A stretch of 64,000 bases of DNA from Hyphomicrobiales bacterium (GTDB lineage: Bacteria > Pseudomonadota > Alphaproteobacteria > Rhizobiales > Rhizobiaceae). The DNA lies in the NCBI GenBank assembly GCA_017305835.1, contig JAFKJY010000041.1:1-64000 (forward strand), read 5' to 3'. A program made the position numbers and the translations under genes. The notes under the pieces were generated by a model. It saw nothing but the letters and a program-made list of their open reading frames with translations. It made no database searches and was not told the DNA's origin. Within the stretch, counting starts at the first letter, position 1; the number at the start of each line of letters is the position of its first letter. This document shows positions 10,927 through 19,168 of the stretch, piece after piece.

Positions 10927-10948
10927 CCGGCGGTGCGGACCCCGCCGG
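10927..10948 (+). terminator. Weak hairpin between aldo/keto reductase and M14 genes
   Basis: 7-bp arms CCGGCGG and CCGCCGG around an 8-nt loop in the 52-nt gap; no T-run. Could lower expression of the downstream genes or be incidental in GC-rich DNA. Confidence 0.35.
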
Positions 10949-10963
10949 TCGAGGGGAGGAACG

Positions 10964-12139
10964 ATGATCTCCATCAGCTCCAGGGTCGCGTCGGGAAGCA
11001 TCGAAGTGCTCGACGCGTCCGACCCTTCCGACATCAGGCTGGCGCTGCGGCCGGACCCCGGCGGCGTCTTCCTGGGCTGGTATCATTTCCGGCTTTCCGG
11101 GGCGCGCGGCCGGGCCTGCCGTTTCAGCCTCGTCAACGCCTCCGACGCGTTGACGGCGCGGCTGGCCAACCGCGAGGACTACGAGCACTGCTGGCAGAAC
11201 ACCGGGCCGGTCGCGAGCCATGACGGGGAGACCTGGTTCCGCATCCCCGGCACCTTCGACGGCAGCGCCTTCGTCTTCGAGCACACGCCCGCGCACGACA
11301 TCTGCCATTACGCGGCCTGGGCGCCCTACGGGGCCGAGCGGGAGCAGCGTTTCGTCGCCCGCGCGCAGACCTCGCCGCTGGTCAGCTTGGAGACGATCGG
11401 GCTGAGCCTCGAAGGCCGGCCGATCGACATGCTCACCATCGGCACGGCCGCACCGGGCCGCCGGAAGTGCTGGATCATCGCGCGCCAGCATCCGTCGGAA
11501 ACGCAGGGCGGCTATTTCCTCGAAGGCGTCGTCGACCGGGTGCTCGACGCCGCCGACCCGACGGCGCGCGCCTTGCTGGACGTGGCCGTCCTCTACGTCG
11601 TGCCCAACGTCAATCCCGACGGCTCGGCCAACGGGCTCACCCGTACCAACATTGCGGGCGTCAACCTCAACCGCGAATGGAACGGCCCGTCGCCGGAGCA
11701 TTCACCCGAAGTCCATCACGTTCGCACGCGGATGGAGGCTATCGGCGTCGACTTCTGCATCGACTGCCATGCCGACAACGAGCTGCGCTGCAACTTCATC
11801 TGGCCGTCGGAGAACGTTCCCTCGTGGCGGCCGCAGCGGCGGGCCGTCTTCGAGGCCTTCGAGCGCGCCTGGGCGGCCGCCTCGCCGGATTACGAGCCCG
11901 GCCATCCCTATCCGGGCGGCTGTCCGCCCGAGGCCGATCTCGGCATGGCCTGGAACTGGATCGGCAACCGCTTCCCGCAGGCGCTGTCGGTGCTGCTCGA
12001 GCAGCCCTTCAAGGACGTCACGCGCCTGCCCATGCCGGAGACCGGCTGGTCGCCGGAGCGCGCCTATCGCTTCGGCCGCTCCTTCCCGGAGGCCCTGCGC
12101 GCCGCGGTCGGCAGGCTGGAACCGCATGGCCGCGGGTAG
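10964..12139 (+). CDS. M14-family zinc carboxypeptidase-like protein (cytosolic carboxypeptidase type)
   Basis: Metallohydrolase of 391 aa with an N-terminal beta-rich domain (about residues 1-135) followed by a peptidase M14 domain, the arrangement of cytosolic carboxypeptidases (M14D). Zinc ligands are visible as HPSE (His176, Glu179) and His269 in CIDCHAD; substrate-binding NREW (Asn236-Arg237) and the likely catalytic Glu346 (LLEQPF) are also present. No signal peptide, so it acts in the cytoplasm. ATG 10964 follows GGGGAGGAACG. It overlaps the DMT permease gene by 14 nt. It may remove a C-terminal amino acid or open an amide/amidine, possibly an imported peptide-like substrate. Family known, reaction inferred. 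Confidence 0.9.
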   Translation: MISISSRVASGSIEVLDASDPSDIRLALRPDPGGVFLGWYHFRLSGARGRACRFSLVNASDALTARLANREDYEHCWQNTGPVASHDGETWFRIPGTFDGSAFVFEHTPAHDICHYAAWAPYGAEREQRFVARAQTSPLVSLETIGLSLEGRPIDMLTIGTAAPGRRKCWIIARQHPSETQGGYFLEGVVDRVLDAADPTARALLDVAVLYVVPNVNPDGSANGLTRTNIAGVNLNREWNGPSPEHSPEVHHVRTRMEAIGVDFCIDCHADNELRCNFIWPSENVPSWRPQRRAVFEAFERAWAAASPDYEPGHPYPGGCPPEADLGMAWNWIGNRFPQALSVLLEQPFKDVTRLPMPETGWSPERAYRFGRSFPEALRAAVGRLEPHGRG

Positions 12140-13070
12140 CGCTCCCCGCCTGAGCGAGCGGATCGGCAAGGGCTGGAGCGGTCTCGGCGGCAACACGCGC
12201 GGCGCGCTGCTGATGACCGTCAACGCGCTGATCTTCTCGATCATGGTCGCGCTCATCAAGGTCAGCGCCGAGACGGTGCCGCTGGCGCTCGTGATGTTCT
12301 TCTCCGTCGCCACGCAGTTCTTCTTCGTCAGCCTGCGCAACTTCCGCCGGTTCGGCCGCTCGCTGCTGGTCGCCGAGCGGCGCGGGCTGCATCTCCTGCG
12401 CGTCGCGCTGCTGGTCGGCAGCCTCTATGCCGGCTTCTCCGCGGTCGTGCTGCTGCCGCTCGCCGAGGCGACGGCCATCAGCTTCTCGAAGGCCTTCTTC
12501 GTCACGCTGTTCGCGGCGCTCGTGCTCGGCGAGATCGTCGGCGGGCGGCGCTGGCTCGCCGTCGCCGTCGGCTTCGCAGGCATCCTGATACTGGCCCGGC
12601 CGGGCAGCGGCGACATCTCAGTGGCCGGCGCGGCGATGGGCCTGTTCTCGGCGGCTGCGGCCGCCGGCGGCGCCATCGCCACCCGCTTGCTCGCGCAGCG
12701 CGATTCCGCCGCCATGCTGCTCCTCTACCAGGCGGCGTTCGGCACGCTGATGCTGGCGCCCGTGGCGGTCTGGAACTGGCAGACGCCCGACCTCGCGACG
12801 GCGGCGTTCCTCGTCCTGATCGGCGTGCTGAGCGTGATCGGCAACACCGCCATGATCATGGCGCTGCGCGTGGGAGAGGCCTCCGCGCTGGCGCCGATCG
12901 ACTTCACCCGCGCCGTCTTCGCGGCGGCTATCGGCGCGCTGTTCCTCGGCGAGGTCCCGACGCTGTGGGCGATCGTCGGGACGGCGGTCGTGATCGCCGG
13001 CGCGCTCCTGTCGATCCGCCGCCAGACCCGAATGCCGACACAAGTGGAGGAAGCCTGCGATGAGCTTTGA
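12126..13070 (+). CDS. EamA/DMT-superfamily permease
   Basis: Inner-membrane protein of 314 aa with about ten helices arranged as two EamA repeats (residues roughly 25-155 and 165-300); the second repeat ends with FLGEVPTLWAIVGTAVVIAGALL, typical of DMT exporters of amino acids or metabolites. ATG 12126 lies inside the end of the M14 gene and the 3' end overlaps the alpha/beta hydrolase start by 11 nt, so the three genes are tightly coupled. Likely moves a pathway substrate or exports an excess product; direction cannot be read from sequence. Confidence 0.92.
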   Translation: MAAGSAPRLSERIGKGWSGLGGNTRGALLMTVNALIFSIMVALIKVSAETVPLALVMFFSVATQFFFVSLRNFRRFGRSLLVAERRGLHLLRVALLVGSLYAGFSAVVLLPLAEATAISFSKAFFVTLFAALVLGEIVGGRRWLAVAVGFAGILILARPGSGDISVAGAAMGLFSAAAAAGGAIATRLLAQRDSAAMLLLYQAAFGTLMLAPVAVWNWQTPDLATAAFLVLIGVLSVIGNTAMIMALRVGEASALAPIDFTRAVFAAAIGALFLGEVPTLWAIVGTAVVIAGALLSIRRQTRMPTQVEEACDEL

Positions 13071-13899
13071 CGACCTGCCGCCCCAGACGCCGATCAACCC
13101 CAACGCCGACGTCTATGCGCAAGCCTGCCTCGTCCGCTCCCGGGCGGTGGCGGAACGCGCGCGGGCGCGGCTCGACGTCGCCTACGGGCCGGACTACTGG
13201 CAGAAGATCGACATCTACCTACCCGATGCCCGTGCGGCCGCGCCGCTGCCGGTCCTGCTGTTCTTCCACGGCGGCAACTTCACCCACGGCTACAAGGAGT
13301 GGTGCGGCTTCATGGCGCCCGCCATCACCGCCTTTCCGGCGATCTTCGTGTCCGCCTCCTACCGGCTGGCGCCCGCGGTCTCCTACCGTGCCATCATGGA
13401 CGACGCCTTCGCGGCGCTCGCCTATGTGCGCGGCCACATCGCCGATCTCGGCGGCGACCCGCAGCGCGTCTTCATCGGCGGCCATTCGGCCGGCGCGCAG
13501 ATCGTGGCGCAGATGGCGCTGCGGCACGAGGCGCGGCGCGCCGCCGGTCTGCCTGACGATGCGTTCCGCGGGGTGCTGCCGATGAGCGGCAGCTATTCGC
13601 GCCGCCTCGCCGACCTTGAGGCGGACGAGAGCCTGCGCGTCGCCGCCGACGTTCCCGACAGCCCGATCGAGATCGCCGGCCGAGCCTTCGCACCGTTCTT
13701 CGTGACCTGGGGCGGCAGGGAGAAGGAGAACGTGCTGCGCGACGGCCCGGCCTTCGTGGCCGCGCTCGAAGCCGCCGGCCAGCCGGTCGAGCACCACGTC
13801 TTTCCGGACGACGACCATTTCAGCATCCACCTCGCCACGGCCGATCCGCAGAACCTGTGGACGCGCAAGCTGAGGCAATGGATGGAGACGCTGCGCTGA
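13060..13899 (+). CDS. Alpha/beta hydrolase (HSL/arylformamidase-like)
   Basis: Cytoplasmic serine hydrolase, 279 aa. Oxyanion-hole motif HGGNF at residues 70-74, nucleophile elbow GHSAG with Ser143, and a late acid/His region DDDHFSIH. Sequence is of the hormone-sensitive-lipase branch that also holds kynurenine formamidases and carboxylesterases. Last gene of the rightward operon and convergent with the GntR gene, with a hairpin between. It is one of three such hydrolases in the window (others at 14724 and 52024), each beside tryptophan/kynurenine or amide genes, so hydrolysis of an N-formyl or N-acyl aromatic amine is a reasonable guess. Confidence 0.88.
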   Translation: MSFDDLPPQTPINPNADVYAQACLVRSRAVAERARARLDVAYGPDYWQKIDIYLPDARAAAPLPVLLFFHGGNFTHGYKEWCGFMAPAITAFPAIFVSASYRLAPAVSYRAIMDDAFAALAYVRGHIADLGGDPQRVFIGGHSAGAQIVAQMALRHEARRAAGLPDDAFRGVLPMSGSYSRRLADLEADESLRVAADVPDSPIEIAGRAFAPFFVTWGGREKENVLRDGPAFVAALEAAGQPVEHHVFPDDDHFSIHLATADPQNLWTRKLRQWMETLR

Positions 13900-13901
13900 A
13901 T

Positions 13902-13932
13902 GCGGAGCGTAGCCGGCCGGCGGCTACTCCGC
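13902..13932. terminator. Hairpin between convergent genes
   Basis: Arms GCGGA/TCCGC and GTAGCC/GGCTAC, separated by a 2-nt bulge, with a 7-nt GC-rich loop. It sits 3 nt after the hydrolase stop and overlaps the end of the GntR gene, so it may end transcription from both sides. No T-run. Confidence 0.5.
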
Positions 13933-14625
13933 CGCCGCGGCCTCGTGCGGCTTCACCAGCATGTCGAAGAAGCGGTTGATGTCGTCCTCGATCGCGCGCC
14001 GCACGCCGGCGACGTCGCCCTTGCGCAGGGACGCGACGGTGCGGATGTGCAGCTCGGCGCCGCGGCCGTCGCGCGCATCGAAATTCTCGGCCGCGCGCCG
14101 GATGTTGGGGCCGATCTGCAGCCACAGCCCCTCGATGATCGGCAGCAGCACGGCCGACCCGGAGATGCTGTAGAGGCGGAAATGGAATTCGAGGTTCCGG
14201 TTCACGCTGGACTCGACGTGGAAGGTCTCGTCGGCCTGGACCTCCTCGTCGACGATGCGCGCCAGCGCCTCGACGTCCTGCGGCGCCGCCCGCTTGGCCG
14301 AGAGCTCGGCGGCGAGCCCTTCGAGCGCCAGGCGCGTGCGCCGCAGATCCTCCAGCCGCTCGTTGTCCATGAGAGGCACGCGCGCGCTGCGGTTGGGCAG
14401 CGCCTCCAGCGCGCGCTCGGCCACGAGCTGGCGGATCGATTCGCGCACGGGCTGTGCGCTGGTGCCGAACACCTCGGCGAGGTCGTGGATCTTCAGCGCC
14501 TGACCGGGGTGGAAGCGCCCGACCATGAGCAGGTGCCGGAGCTGCTGATGCACCCGGGTCTGCACCGTTTCCCGCTGAACCGGCTCGACGTCGTCCAGTG
14601 ATGCAGTGCTGGTGCCTCCAGCCAC
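13924..14625 (-). CDS. GntR-family transcriptional regulator, FCD type
   Basis: DNA-binding regulator of 233 aa. The N-terminal winged helix covers residues about 15-80 (VHQQLRHLLMVGRFHPGQALKI, then VFGTSAQPVRESIRQL as recognition helix region) and the C-terminal FCD ligand domain has helices with EFHFRLYSISG and a late ELHIRTVASLRKGD segment. Start is GTG 14625, preceded by GGATGGAAG; the longer upstream frame has no good ribosome site. It lies downstream of the formamidase gene after a 98-nt gap with its own possible promoter and a weak half-operator (14694-14715). It is the most likely regulator of the TTGATCAA-centred sites at 5.2, 9.4 and 16.5 kb; ligand probably an acidic pathway intermediate. 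Confidence 0.92.
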   Translation of the reverse strand: MAGGTSTASLDDVEPVQRETVQTRVHQQLRHLLMVGRFHPGQALKIHDLAEVFGTSAQPVRESIRQLVAERALEALPNRSARVPLMDNERLEDLRRTRLALEGLAAELSAKRAAPQDVEALARIVDEEVQADETFHVESSVNRNLEFHFRLYSISGSAVLLPIIEGLWLQIGPNIRRAAENFDARDGRGAELHIRTVASLRKGDVAGVRRAIEDDINRFFDMLVKPHEAAAAE

Positions 14626-14693
14626 GATGCTTCCATCCCGTTGATCTTGGGCACGGCTCCAGCAGTAAGCTGGCCGGGAACCCTGCGCAAGAT

Positions 14694-14715
14694 GTGTTTT
14701 ATGATCAGAAATCGA
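14694..14715. promoter_or_regulatory. Weak operator-like half-site upstream of the GntR gene
   Basis: Keeps the TGATCA core and part of the right arm (GAAATCGA) of the 9427 palindrome but not the left arm. It would allow autoregulation; clearly the weakest of the four sites. Confidence 0.3.
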
Positions 14716-14723
14716 AGTTGGGT

Positions 14724-15557
14724 CTAGCCCTCCGAAAGAAGCGTCATTGTCAGGGGATGCGCCGGGTCGGCAAGCCCGTCCACCACGTCGAAATGGTGCC
14801 TGTCGGGCTCGGCATAGCTGCCCGTCCGTGCGCCGAGCCCGGTCCAGATGTTCGCCAGCAGGGCGTTGAGGCGAATGAATTCGGCCCGCTCGTTGCCGCC
14901 GACCCAGCAGAACAGCCGCGCGCCCGGTCGCGGCTCCAGCAGGACGGGGCTCTCGCGGCGCGCCTCCTCGGCGTCGATCCGCAGCTTCTCGTTCATCGTC
15001 GTGCGCATCAGCGGCCGCAGGTCGTGCACGCCCGAGATCGGCACCGTGTTGCCGATGCGCGCCTGAACGCCGGCGCCGAGCGGCGAGGAGGCCGACACCA
15101 TGCGCGCGACGAGCTGGCCGCCGGCCGAGTGGCCGGTGAGGTGGATCGGGCCGGTGACCATCGCCGCCGCGGCCTCGATCGCCGCCGCGACCTCGACCCC
15201 GATATCGGCGATGCGCACGTCCGGGCACAGCGTGTAGGTCGGCATGGCGACGGCGAAGCCGTGCGCATTGGCGCCGGCCGCCAGATGCGACCAGTAGGAA
15301 TTGTCGAGGCTGTGCCAGTAGCCGCCATGCACGAAGACGACGAGACCCCTGGGCTCCCCGGCGGGCAGGAACAAGTCGAAGCGGTTGCGCGGGCCTTCGC
15401 CGTAGGACAGGCCGAGCCGCGCGCGGCCGTCGGCCGACAGGCGGTCGCGATAGGCCTGGGCCGGCGCCACCCAGGCGTCGGGCCAGCGGCTGCCGCCGGC
15501 GATGTTGGCGCCGTTGGAATAGGCGTTGTCCCAGTCGGTGACGTGATGGAGGATCAT
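14724..15557 (-). CDS. Alpha/beta-hydrolase arylformamidase (kynurenine formamidase candidate)
   Basis: Serine hydrolase of 277 aa. HGGYW at residues 77-81, nucleophile Ser144 in GHSAGG, and a terminal DRHHFDVVDGL segment supplying His. HGGYW plus this length is typical of the AFMID-type arylformamidases that hydrolyse N-formylkynurenine to kynurenine and formate; most bacterial KynB proteins are of an unrelated cyclase fold, so this is the alternative solution. It follows the tryptophan dioxygenase gene by 24 nt on the same strand, which strongly supports the formamidase role. Cytoplasmic, no signal peptide. A general esterase function remains possible. Confidence 0.85.
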   Translation of the reverse strand: MILHHVTDWDNAYSNGANIAGGSRWPDAWVAPAQAYRDRLSADGRARLGLSYGEGPRNRFDLFLPAGEPRGLVVFVHGGYWHSLDNSYWSHLAAGANAHGFAVAMPTYTLCPDVRIADIGVEVAAAIEAAAAMVTGPIHLTGHSAGGQLVARMVSASSPLGAGVQARIGNTVPISGVHDLRPLMRTTMNEKLRIDAEEARRESPVLLEPRPGARLFCWVGGNERAEFIRLNALLANIWTGLGARTGSYAEPDRHHFDVVDGLADPAHPLTMTLLSEG

Positions 15558-15581
15558 TTGGGCCTCAGGGCAGTTCGGCGA

Positions 15582-16415
15582 TCAGAGTTCGGTACGCACG
15601 CGCCACAGCTCGGGGAAGAGCACGACGTCGAGCATCTTGCGCAGATATTGCACGCCGGAGGTACCGCCCGTGCCGCGTTTCAGGCCGATGATGCGCTCCA
15701 CCGTGGTGACGTGGTTGAAGCGCCAGCGGCGGAAATAGTCCTCGAAGTCGACCAGCTTCTCGGCCAGCTCGTAGAGGTCCCAGTAGCGTTGCGGGTCGCG
15801 GTAGATGGTTTGCCAGCACTGCACCACCTGGTCGCTCTCGGCGCGGCTCTCGCGCCAGTCGGCGCGCGTCGCGCCGATGTCGAAGCCGTGCCGCTGCAAA
15901 AGGAGCAGCGCCTCGTCGTATAGGCTCGGGCGGGCGAGGACCTCCTCCAGCTTCGCGATGACGTCCGGCCGGTGCGCATGCGGCTTCAGCATGGCGAGGT
16001 TGCGGTTGCCCGCCAGGAACTCGATCTCGCGATACTGCCAGGACTGGAAGCCCGACGACTTGCCGAGCTTGTCGCGGAAGGTCGTGTACTCGCTGGGCGT
16101 CATCGTGCGCAGCACGTCCCAGGCATTGTTGAGCTGCTCGAAGATGCGGGCGACCCGCGTCAGCATCTTGAAGGCGGCGCGCGGCTCGTCGCGGCGGATC
16201 GCGCCGATCGCGGCGGTGATCTCGTGGATGGCGAGCTTCATCCACAGCTCGGAGACGTGGTGCTGCACGATGAACAGCATCTCATCATGGGCGGTCGAGA
16301 GCGGCTTCTGCGCCGACAGCACCATGTCGAGCGAAAGGTAGTCGCCATAGGACATCTTGTCCCTGAACGACATCTCCGCGCCGTCCCGCGCGGGATCGTA
16401 TGTTGTCGTGCTCAT
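15582..16415 (-). CDS. kynA: Tryptophan 2,3-dioxygenase
   Basis: Haem enzyme opening the indole ring of tryptophan to N-formylkynurenine, 277 aa (family about 280). Visible: YGDYL near residue 23, active-site His52 in [13 protein letters not shown], substrate-carboxylate Arg129 in [13 protein letters not shown], haem-ligand His235 in [14 protein letters not shown], and the GTGGTSGV loop around 248-255 that closes over the amino acid. ATG 16415 follows AGGAGGG. First gene of a leftward unit with the formamidase. A copy of the shared GntR operator lies about 100 nt upstream. The next kynurenine-pathway gene, kynureninase, is not here but at 53.9 kb. Confidence 0.97.
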   Translation of the reverse strand: MSTTTYDPARDGAEMSFRDKMSYGDYLSLDMVLSAQKPLSTAHDEMLFIVQHHVSELWMKLAIHEITAAIGAIRRDEPRAAFKMLTRVARIFEQLNNAWDVLRTMTPSEYTTFRDKLGKSSGFQSWQYREIEFLAGNRNLAMLKPHAHRPDVIAKLEEVLARPSLYDEALLLLQRHGFDIGATRADWRESRAESDQVVQCWQTIYRDPQRYWDLYELAEKLVDFEDYFRRWRFNHVTTVERIIGLKRGTGGTSGVQYLRKMLDVVLFPELWRVRTEL

Positions 16416-16512
16416 GCTGCGCCCTCCTGCCGTCGCGGGCTGGTGCGATCACCCGCCCGCCCGTCTTCTCCTGTTGCCACGATAGACCCCGGCCGAAAAG
16501 CCAGCAACCAAT

Positions 16513-16534
16513 TTGATATTAGATCAAAGATTAC
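16513..16534. promoter_or_regulatory. Candidate GntR operator, copy C (before kynA)
   Basis: 18 of 22 positions match the 9427 palindrome: TTGATATT, GATCAAA and most of the right arm. It is between the SulP stop (16548) and kynA (start 16415), where only kynA reads away from it. Confidence 0.6.
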
Positions 16535-16547
16535 AGGATGCCGCAGA

Positions 16548-18272
16548 TCACCGCGCGCCCACCCCGGCCAGCGCGCCGATGGCTTCATGCTGGCTGAGGA
16601 AGATGCGGCCGTGGAGGTGGCGGGGGAAGTCCGTGGTCTCGAGGCGGTCCATGACCGGGCCCTTGACCTCCGAGAGGTGGAAGCCGATGCCGGCGTCGGC
16701 GAGGCGGCGGTTGATCTCCTCCAGGCTCTCCAGCGCGGAAGCGTCGATGGCGTTGACGGCCGAGCACATCAGGACGACGTGCTTCAGCTCCGGGCGCTCG
16801 GCCACCAGCGCCGCGATCCGGTCCTCCAGAAAGCGCGCATTGGCGAAATAGAGGCTCTCGTCGACGCGGATCGACAGGATGTCGGGCCGGGTGAGGACGG
16901 CGTGGCGCTCGACGTTGCGGTAGTGCTCGGTGCCCGGCACCTGGCCGACCACGGCCATGTGCGGCCGGCTGGTGCGGTAGAGATGCAGCAGCAGGGAGAG
17001 CACCATGCCCGCGACGATGCCCGGCTCCACGCCCCAGCCGAGCGTGACGAGGATGGTCGCGGCCATCGCGGCGAAGTCGGATCTCGAATAGGCATGGACC
17101 CGGCGGATCGCGCCGAGGTCGACCAGCGACAGCACGGCGACGATGATGGTCGCGGCGAGCGTGGCCTGCGGCAGGCTTTCGAGCAGCGGCGTCAGATACA
17201 GCGCGGCGAGCGCGATTCCTGCCGCCGTAAAGACGCCGGCGGCGGGCGTGCGGGCGCCGGCGTCGAAATTCACCACCGAGCGGGCGAAGCCGCCGGTCAC
17301 CGGATAGCCGGACGACAGGCCCGCGGCGATGTTGGCCGCCCCCAGCCCGATCAGCTCCTGGTCCGGGTCGATGCGCTGGCGGCGCCGGGCAGCGAGCGTC
17401 TGGGCGACTGAGACGGATTCGACGAACCCCACCACGGAGATGAGGAAGGCCGGCATGGCGAGCGCGGTCACGAGGTCCATCGGGACGGCCGGAAGCCCCA
17501 GCGCGGGCAGGCCCTGCGGGATCCCGCCGACCAGCGCCACGCCACGGGCGCCGAGATCGAACGCGATCGCCAGCCCGACCGTAACCGCCACGGCGGCGAG
17601 CGGCGCGGCCTTCGCGATCATGTCGGCCGTACGCGGGGGCAGGCCGGCACGGGTGAGCAGCGGCTTCAGCATGCCGCGCGCTAAGGCGAGGAAGGCGAGC
17701 GAGCCGGCGCCGATGGCGAGCGTGACGGGGTTGGTCGCCGCTGCCTGCCGGCCGAGCGCCAGCAGCATCTGCGGCAGTGTGTCGCCGCCGCCGGGAATGC
17801 CGAGCACGTGCTTCACCTGCCCCGCCGCGATGAGGATGCCGGCGGCGGTGATGAAGCCCGAGATCACCGGGTGGGACAGGAAATTGGCGAGGAAGCCGAG
17901 GCGGAGCACGCCCATCAGCGTCAGCATGCCGCCGGACAGCAGCGCGAGCACGCCTGCCGCGGCGAGTTGGTCCGCAGGGCCGCCCTGCGCCGCGATCTGG
18001 CCGATCGCCGAGGCCGTCATCAGCGACACGACGGCCACCGGCCCGACCGCCAGCGTGCGGCTGGTGCCGAACAGGGCATAGGCCGCCAGCGGCAGGATGG
18101 AGGCGTAGAGGCCGACCTCCGGCGGCAGGCCGGCCAGCATGGCATAGGCCAGCGACTGCGGGATCAGCATGATGGTGACGATGACCGCCGCCAGGAGGTC
18201 GCCGGCGAGCATGTCCCGGTCGTAGGTCCAGCCCCATGCCAGCACGGGGAAATATCGCGAAAGTCCGGTCAT
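16548..18272 (-). CDS. SulP-family anion transporter with STAS domain
   Basis: Inner-membrane protein of 574 aa. It has the SulP N-terminal signature (LLAAVIVTIMLIPQSLAYAMLAGLPPEVGLYASILP), about ten or more helices to residue 410, and a C-terminal STAS domain (about 435-550) with the LMCSAVNAIDASALESLEEI core. The family moves sulfate, bicarbonate or other anions. Here it ends a leftward operon with DUF442, YeeE/YedE and BigR genes, an arrangement known for sulfide/persulfide oxidation, so export or exchange of sulfite/sulfate is a likely role. Convergence with the kynA promoter region places it at the boundary between two modules. Confidence 0.93.
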   Translation of the reverse strand: MTGLSRYFPVLAWGWTYDRDMLAGDLLAAVIVTIMLIPQSLAYAMLAGLPPEVGLYASILPLAAYALFGTSRTLAVGPVAVVSLMTASAIGQIAAQGGPADQLAAAGVLALLSGGMLTLMGVLRLGFLANFLSHPVISGFITAAGILIAAGQVKHVLGIPGGGDTLPQMLLALGRQAAATNPVTLAIGAGSLAFLALARGMLKPLLTRAGLPPRTADMIAKAAPLAAVAVTVGLAIAFDLGARGVALVGGIPQGLPALGLPAVPMDLVTALAMPAFLISVVGFVESVSVAQTLAARRRQRIDPDQELIGLGAANIAAGLSSGYPVTGGFARSVVNFDAGARTPAAGVFTAAGIALAALYLTPLLESLPQATLAATIIVAVLSLVDLGAIRRVHAYSRSDFAAMAATILVTLGWGVEPGIVAGMVLSLLLHLYRTSRPHMAVVGQVPGTEHYRNVERHAVLTRPDILSIRVDESLYFANARFLEDRIAALVAERPELKHVVLMCSAVNAIDASALESLEEINRRLADAGIGFHLSEVKGPVMDRLETTDFPRHLHGRIFLSQHEAIGALAGVGAR

Positions 18273-18295
18273 CTGGATAGGAAACGAGCTTGAGC

Positions 18296-18322
18296 CCGCC
18301 GCGGCGCGAGCCGTCGCGGCGG
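18296..18322 (-). terminator. Hairpin between DUF442 and SulP genes
   Basis: Perfect 8-bp arms CCGCCGCG and CGCGGCGG around an 11-nt loop, no T-run, in the 73-nt gap. Could reduce SulP expression relative to the upstream genes. Confidence 0.4.
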
Positions 18323-18345
18323 TATGGGGCTACAGGGGAGGCGGC

Positions 18346-18672
18346 CTAGCGGCCGAGCATGGCGTAGAGGTTCGCGGCTCGGGCGCCGGAGCGGCAATAG
18401 CCGAGCGCCGGGCCGTCGCAGCCGGCCATCGCGCTGCGGAAGCGGCCCTGCTGCTCGGGGCTCGGCATGCCGGAGACGGGGACGTGGACGGCCTTGATCC
18501 CGTGTCTCTGCGCCTCCTGCGCGACCTCGGCGAAGGTCGGCTGCCCGGCCTCCTCGTGGTCGGGGCGGGCGCACACGATGGTCGTGTAGCCGAGGGCTGC
18601 GAGACGGGCGACCTGGTCGGGGCGGATCTGCCCCGTCACGGAAAAGCGATCGTCGATCCTGTTGATGGTCAT
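18346..18672 (-). CDS. DUF442 / TIGR01244 family sulfur-metabolism phosphatase-like protein
   Basis: Small protein of 108 aa with a tyrosine-phosphatase-like or rhodanese-like fold. The active loop YCRSGARA holds Cys93 (C-x-x-G-x-R), preceded by the family start INRIDDRFSVTGQIRPDQVARLAALG. ATG 18672 has AAGGA eight nt upstream; a start at 18699 has no ribosome site. In many BigR operons this domain is fused to the N-terminus of the beta-lactamase-like hydrolase Blh; here the two parts are separate genes in one operon. Probable sulfurtransferase using GSH persulfide or thiosulfate. Confidence 0.88.
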   Translation of the reverse strand: MTINRIDDRFSVTGQIRPDQVARLAALGYTTIVCARPDHEEAGQPTFAEVAQEAQRHGIKAVHVPVSGMPSPEQQGRFRSAMAGCDGPALGYCRSGARAANLYAMLGR

Positions 18673-18724
18673 CTCTGTGTTCCTTGCGAAGGGCCACATG
18701 GCGCAGCCTGTCCTTTCTGTTGGT

Positions 18725-19168
18725 TCATGCGGTGCGGGCGGCGGCCCTGCTCGCGAGGGCCTGCCGGACGGTTCGGGAGAGCGCGATGCCTGCCAGCATG
18801 GCGCCGACGAAGAGGAACGCCTCGCCGCGGCCGAGGCCGAGCGCGGGGATGGCGCCGCCCGGGCAGAAGCCGGTGATGCCCCAGCCGACGCCGAACGCCG
18901 CCGAGCCGGCGATCAGGGGAAGGTCGATCCTGCGTCCCGTCGGCAGATGGAAGGCGGCATCGAAGAGCGGCGCCGGGCGCGCCAGCACGAAGCGGTAGCC
19001 GATCGCGGTGATGGCCAGCGCGCCGCCCATGACGAAGGCGAGCGAGGGGTCCCACGTTCCCGCGAGGTCGAAGAAATTGAGCACCTTGGCCGGATCGGCC
19101 ATGCCCGAGAGGGCGATGCCGGCGCCGAAGATCAGGCCGACGGCGAGGGCGGAGAGGATGCGCGCCAT
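18725..19168 (-). CDS. YeeE/YedE (TsuA-type) half transporter, second half
   Basis: Inner-membrane protein of 147 aa with four or so helices. Conserved motif GFCPGGAIPALG near residues 103-114 holds the Cys thought to relay thiosulfate in TsuA/YeeE proteins. ATG 19168 overlaps the stop of the preceding YeeE/YedE gene by 3 nt, so the two halves are made together and probably assemble. Role: passage of a sulfur compound across the inner membrane. Confidence 0.9.
   Translation of the reverse strand: MARILSALAVGLIFGAGIALSGMADPAKVLNFFDLAGTWDPSLAFVMGGALAITAIGYRFVLARPAPLFDAAFHLPTGRRIDLPLIAGSAAFGVGWGITGFCPGGAIPALGLGRGEAFLFVGAMLAGIALSRTVRQALASRAAARTA

Noticed and set aside
18273..18345. Extra small gene between DUF442 and SulP
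   Set aside because: Only a GC hairpin; no start with ribosome site and no open frame of useful length.
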